Of a DNA stretch of 8,510 nucleotides, positions 8,145-8,510 are shown in pieces (positions within the stretch are counted from its first letter, which is position 1; the number at the start of each line of letters is the position of its first letter). The notes under the pieces were generated by a model. It did not search any database and was not told the DNA's origin. It saw nothing but the letters and a program-made list of their open reading frames with translations. The position numbers were made by a program, and so were the translations under genes. Origin of the DNA: Planctomycetota bacterium (GTDB taxonomy: Bacteria > Planctomycetota > GCA-002687715); assembly GCA_013213915.1 (NCBI GenBank), contig JABSRK010000156.1, forward strand, positions 1-8,510. Reading direction: 5' to 3'.

Positions 8145-8510
8145 TGTGGCTCCGGATGACAGGAGCTCGACGGACGACTGGAGTCTCGCTCGCTCCGTTC
8201 ATGACAGCGTACGCTGCCCGTCCCTTCGCTGTGATCTTGATGAACGGGACCACGTTGAGCCCCGAGCGCCTGAATACGATGCGCTTCCAGGCGCGAATGT
8301 CCAGGTTGCGGAACATGGCGCGGGGGTGCCCCTCGGCGACTGAGACCTGTCCACCGCCCTGGGACGGCGCCTCTGCGACCACGCGATCAGCCGGCAGCGA
8401 CACGTCCCATTCGTAGTTCTTGGAGAGGGAAAGCTCGATCACCTCCGCCATGATGGCCGCCTTCTCGTCGATACGGGCCTCGATCGCCCGGACCTCCGAG
8501 GGGACCTCCG
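8047..8510 (-). CDS. Unidentified protein, C-terminal part (5' end outside the window)
   Basis: The reading frame is open from the window edge (8510) to a TAA at 8047-8049. At least 153 residues are visible, the first in-window ATG (8451) is probably internal, and the true start lies to the right. The visible part starts with a charged, probably helical stretch (PSEVRAIEARIDEKAAIMAE). A mixed region with DVSLPADRVVAEAP and a Gly/Gln-rich turn follows, then MFRNLDIRAWKRIVFRRSG and VVPFIKITAKGRAAYAVMNG. I do not recognise the family. No membrane segment or signal is visible in this part. Codon third positions are strongly G/C down to about 8250 and less so afterwards. The last 31 codons or so overlap the TPR lipoprotein gene in a different frame, so the exact C-terminus is less certain than the upstream part. 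It is probably the upstream member of the TPR-dtd-trpS operon. Confidence 0.6.
   Translation of the reverse strand, partial: EVPSEVRAIEARIDEKAAIMAEVIELSLSKNYEWDVSLPADRVVAEAPSQGGGQVSVAEGHPRAMFRNLDIRAWKRIVFRRSGLNVVPFIKITAKGRAAYAVMNGASETPVVRRAPVIRSHNAKIECMDPPGSVASRAMSDPAAASRGGVHDR
8150..8153 (-). promoter_or_regulatory. Ribosome-binding site of the TPR lipoprotein gene
   Basis: GGAG on the minus strand (8153-8150) sits five bases before the ATG at 8144. It matters because the start lies deep inside the preceding reading frame. Together with the absence of any later ATG, GTG or TTG before the lipobox, it argues that the overlap is real and not a mis-called start. Confidence 0.55.

Noticed and set aside
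7245..8159. A 304-codon plus-strand frame opposite the TPR lipoprotein
   Set aside because: It is codon-register shadow of a GC-rich gene. The minus strand has the signal peptide, the repeats and the operon overlaps.

Overview
The window is a GC-rich (by eye above 60% G+C), gene-dense bacterial chromosome segment made almost entirely of housekeeping genes. The organism is probably Gram-negative: there is a lipobox lipoprotein and a periplasm-facing SecDF. The single-chain SecDF of about 1000 residues with long loops, the short TM-LysM protein and the TrpRS subtype suggest Planctomycetota or a neighbouring deep-branching phylum. That placement is an impression from protein style, not a demonstrated assignment.

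Left end (1-235): a tRNA-Gly(GCC) gene on the + strand with its own -10 box and GC-rich discriminator, followed by a long hairpin that probably ends the transcript. Positions 236-4912 hold a minus-strand gene row. Read in the direction of transcription it is trmD (tRNA m1G37 methyltransferase), rplS (ribosomal protein L19), a fused secDF (proton-driven part of the Sec translocon) and a small membrane-anchored LysM protein. rpsP and rimM, the usual upstream partners of trmD-rplS, are absent, and so is yajC, the usual partner of secD.

Middle (4913-5112): a 200-bp divergent intergenic region between trmD (minus) and ribE (plus). It contains a candidate promoter on each side and a perfect 6-bp inverted repeat between them. 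ribE (riboflavin synthase, 5113-5706) has a TANNNT box so close to its GTG that a leaderless transcript is possible.

Right part (5708-8510): a tightly packed minus-strand operon. In transcription order it is an unidentified gene cut by the window edge, a TPR-repeat lipoprotein, dtd (D-aminoacyl-tRNA deacylase) and trpS (tryptophanyl-tRNA synthetase). The last two junctions are 4-bp ATGA stop/start overlaps. The first junction is an unusually long 98-bp overlap. trpS and ribE converge with a single base between their stop codons.

Functional theme: tRNA charging, proofreading and modification (tRNA-Gly, TrmD, TrpRS, Dtd), the ribosome (L19), protein export (SecDF) and envelope proteins (LysM protein, TPR lipoprotein). 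I see no mobile element, CRISPR array, phage gene, toxin-antitoxin pair or defence system. I could not find a convincing new biological system. The findings below are local oddities in an otherwise ordinary region.
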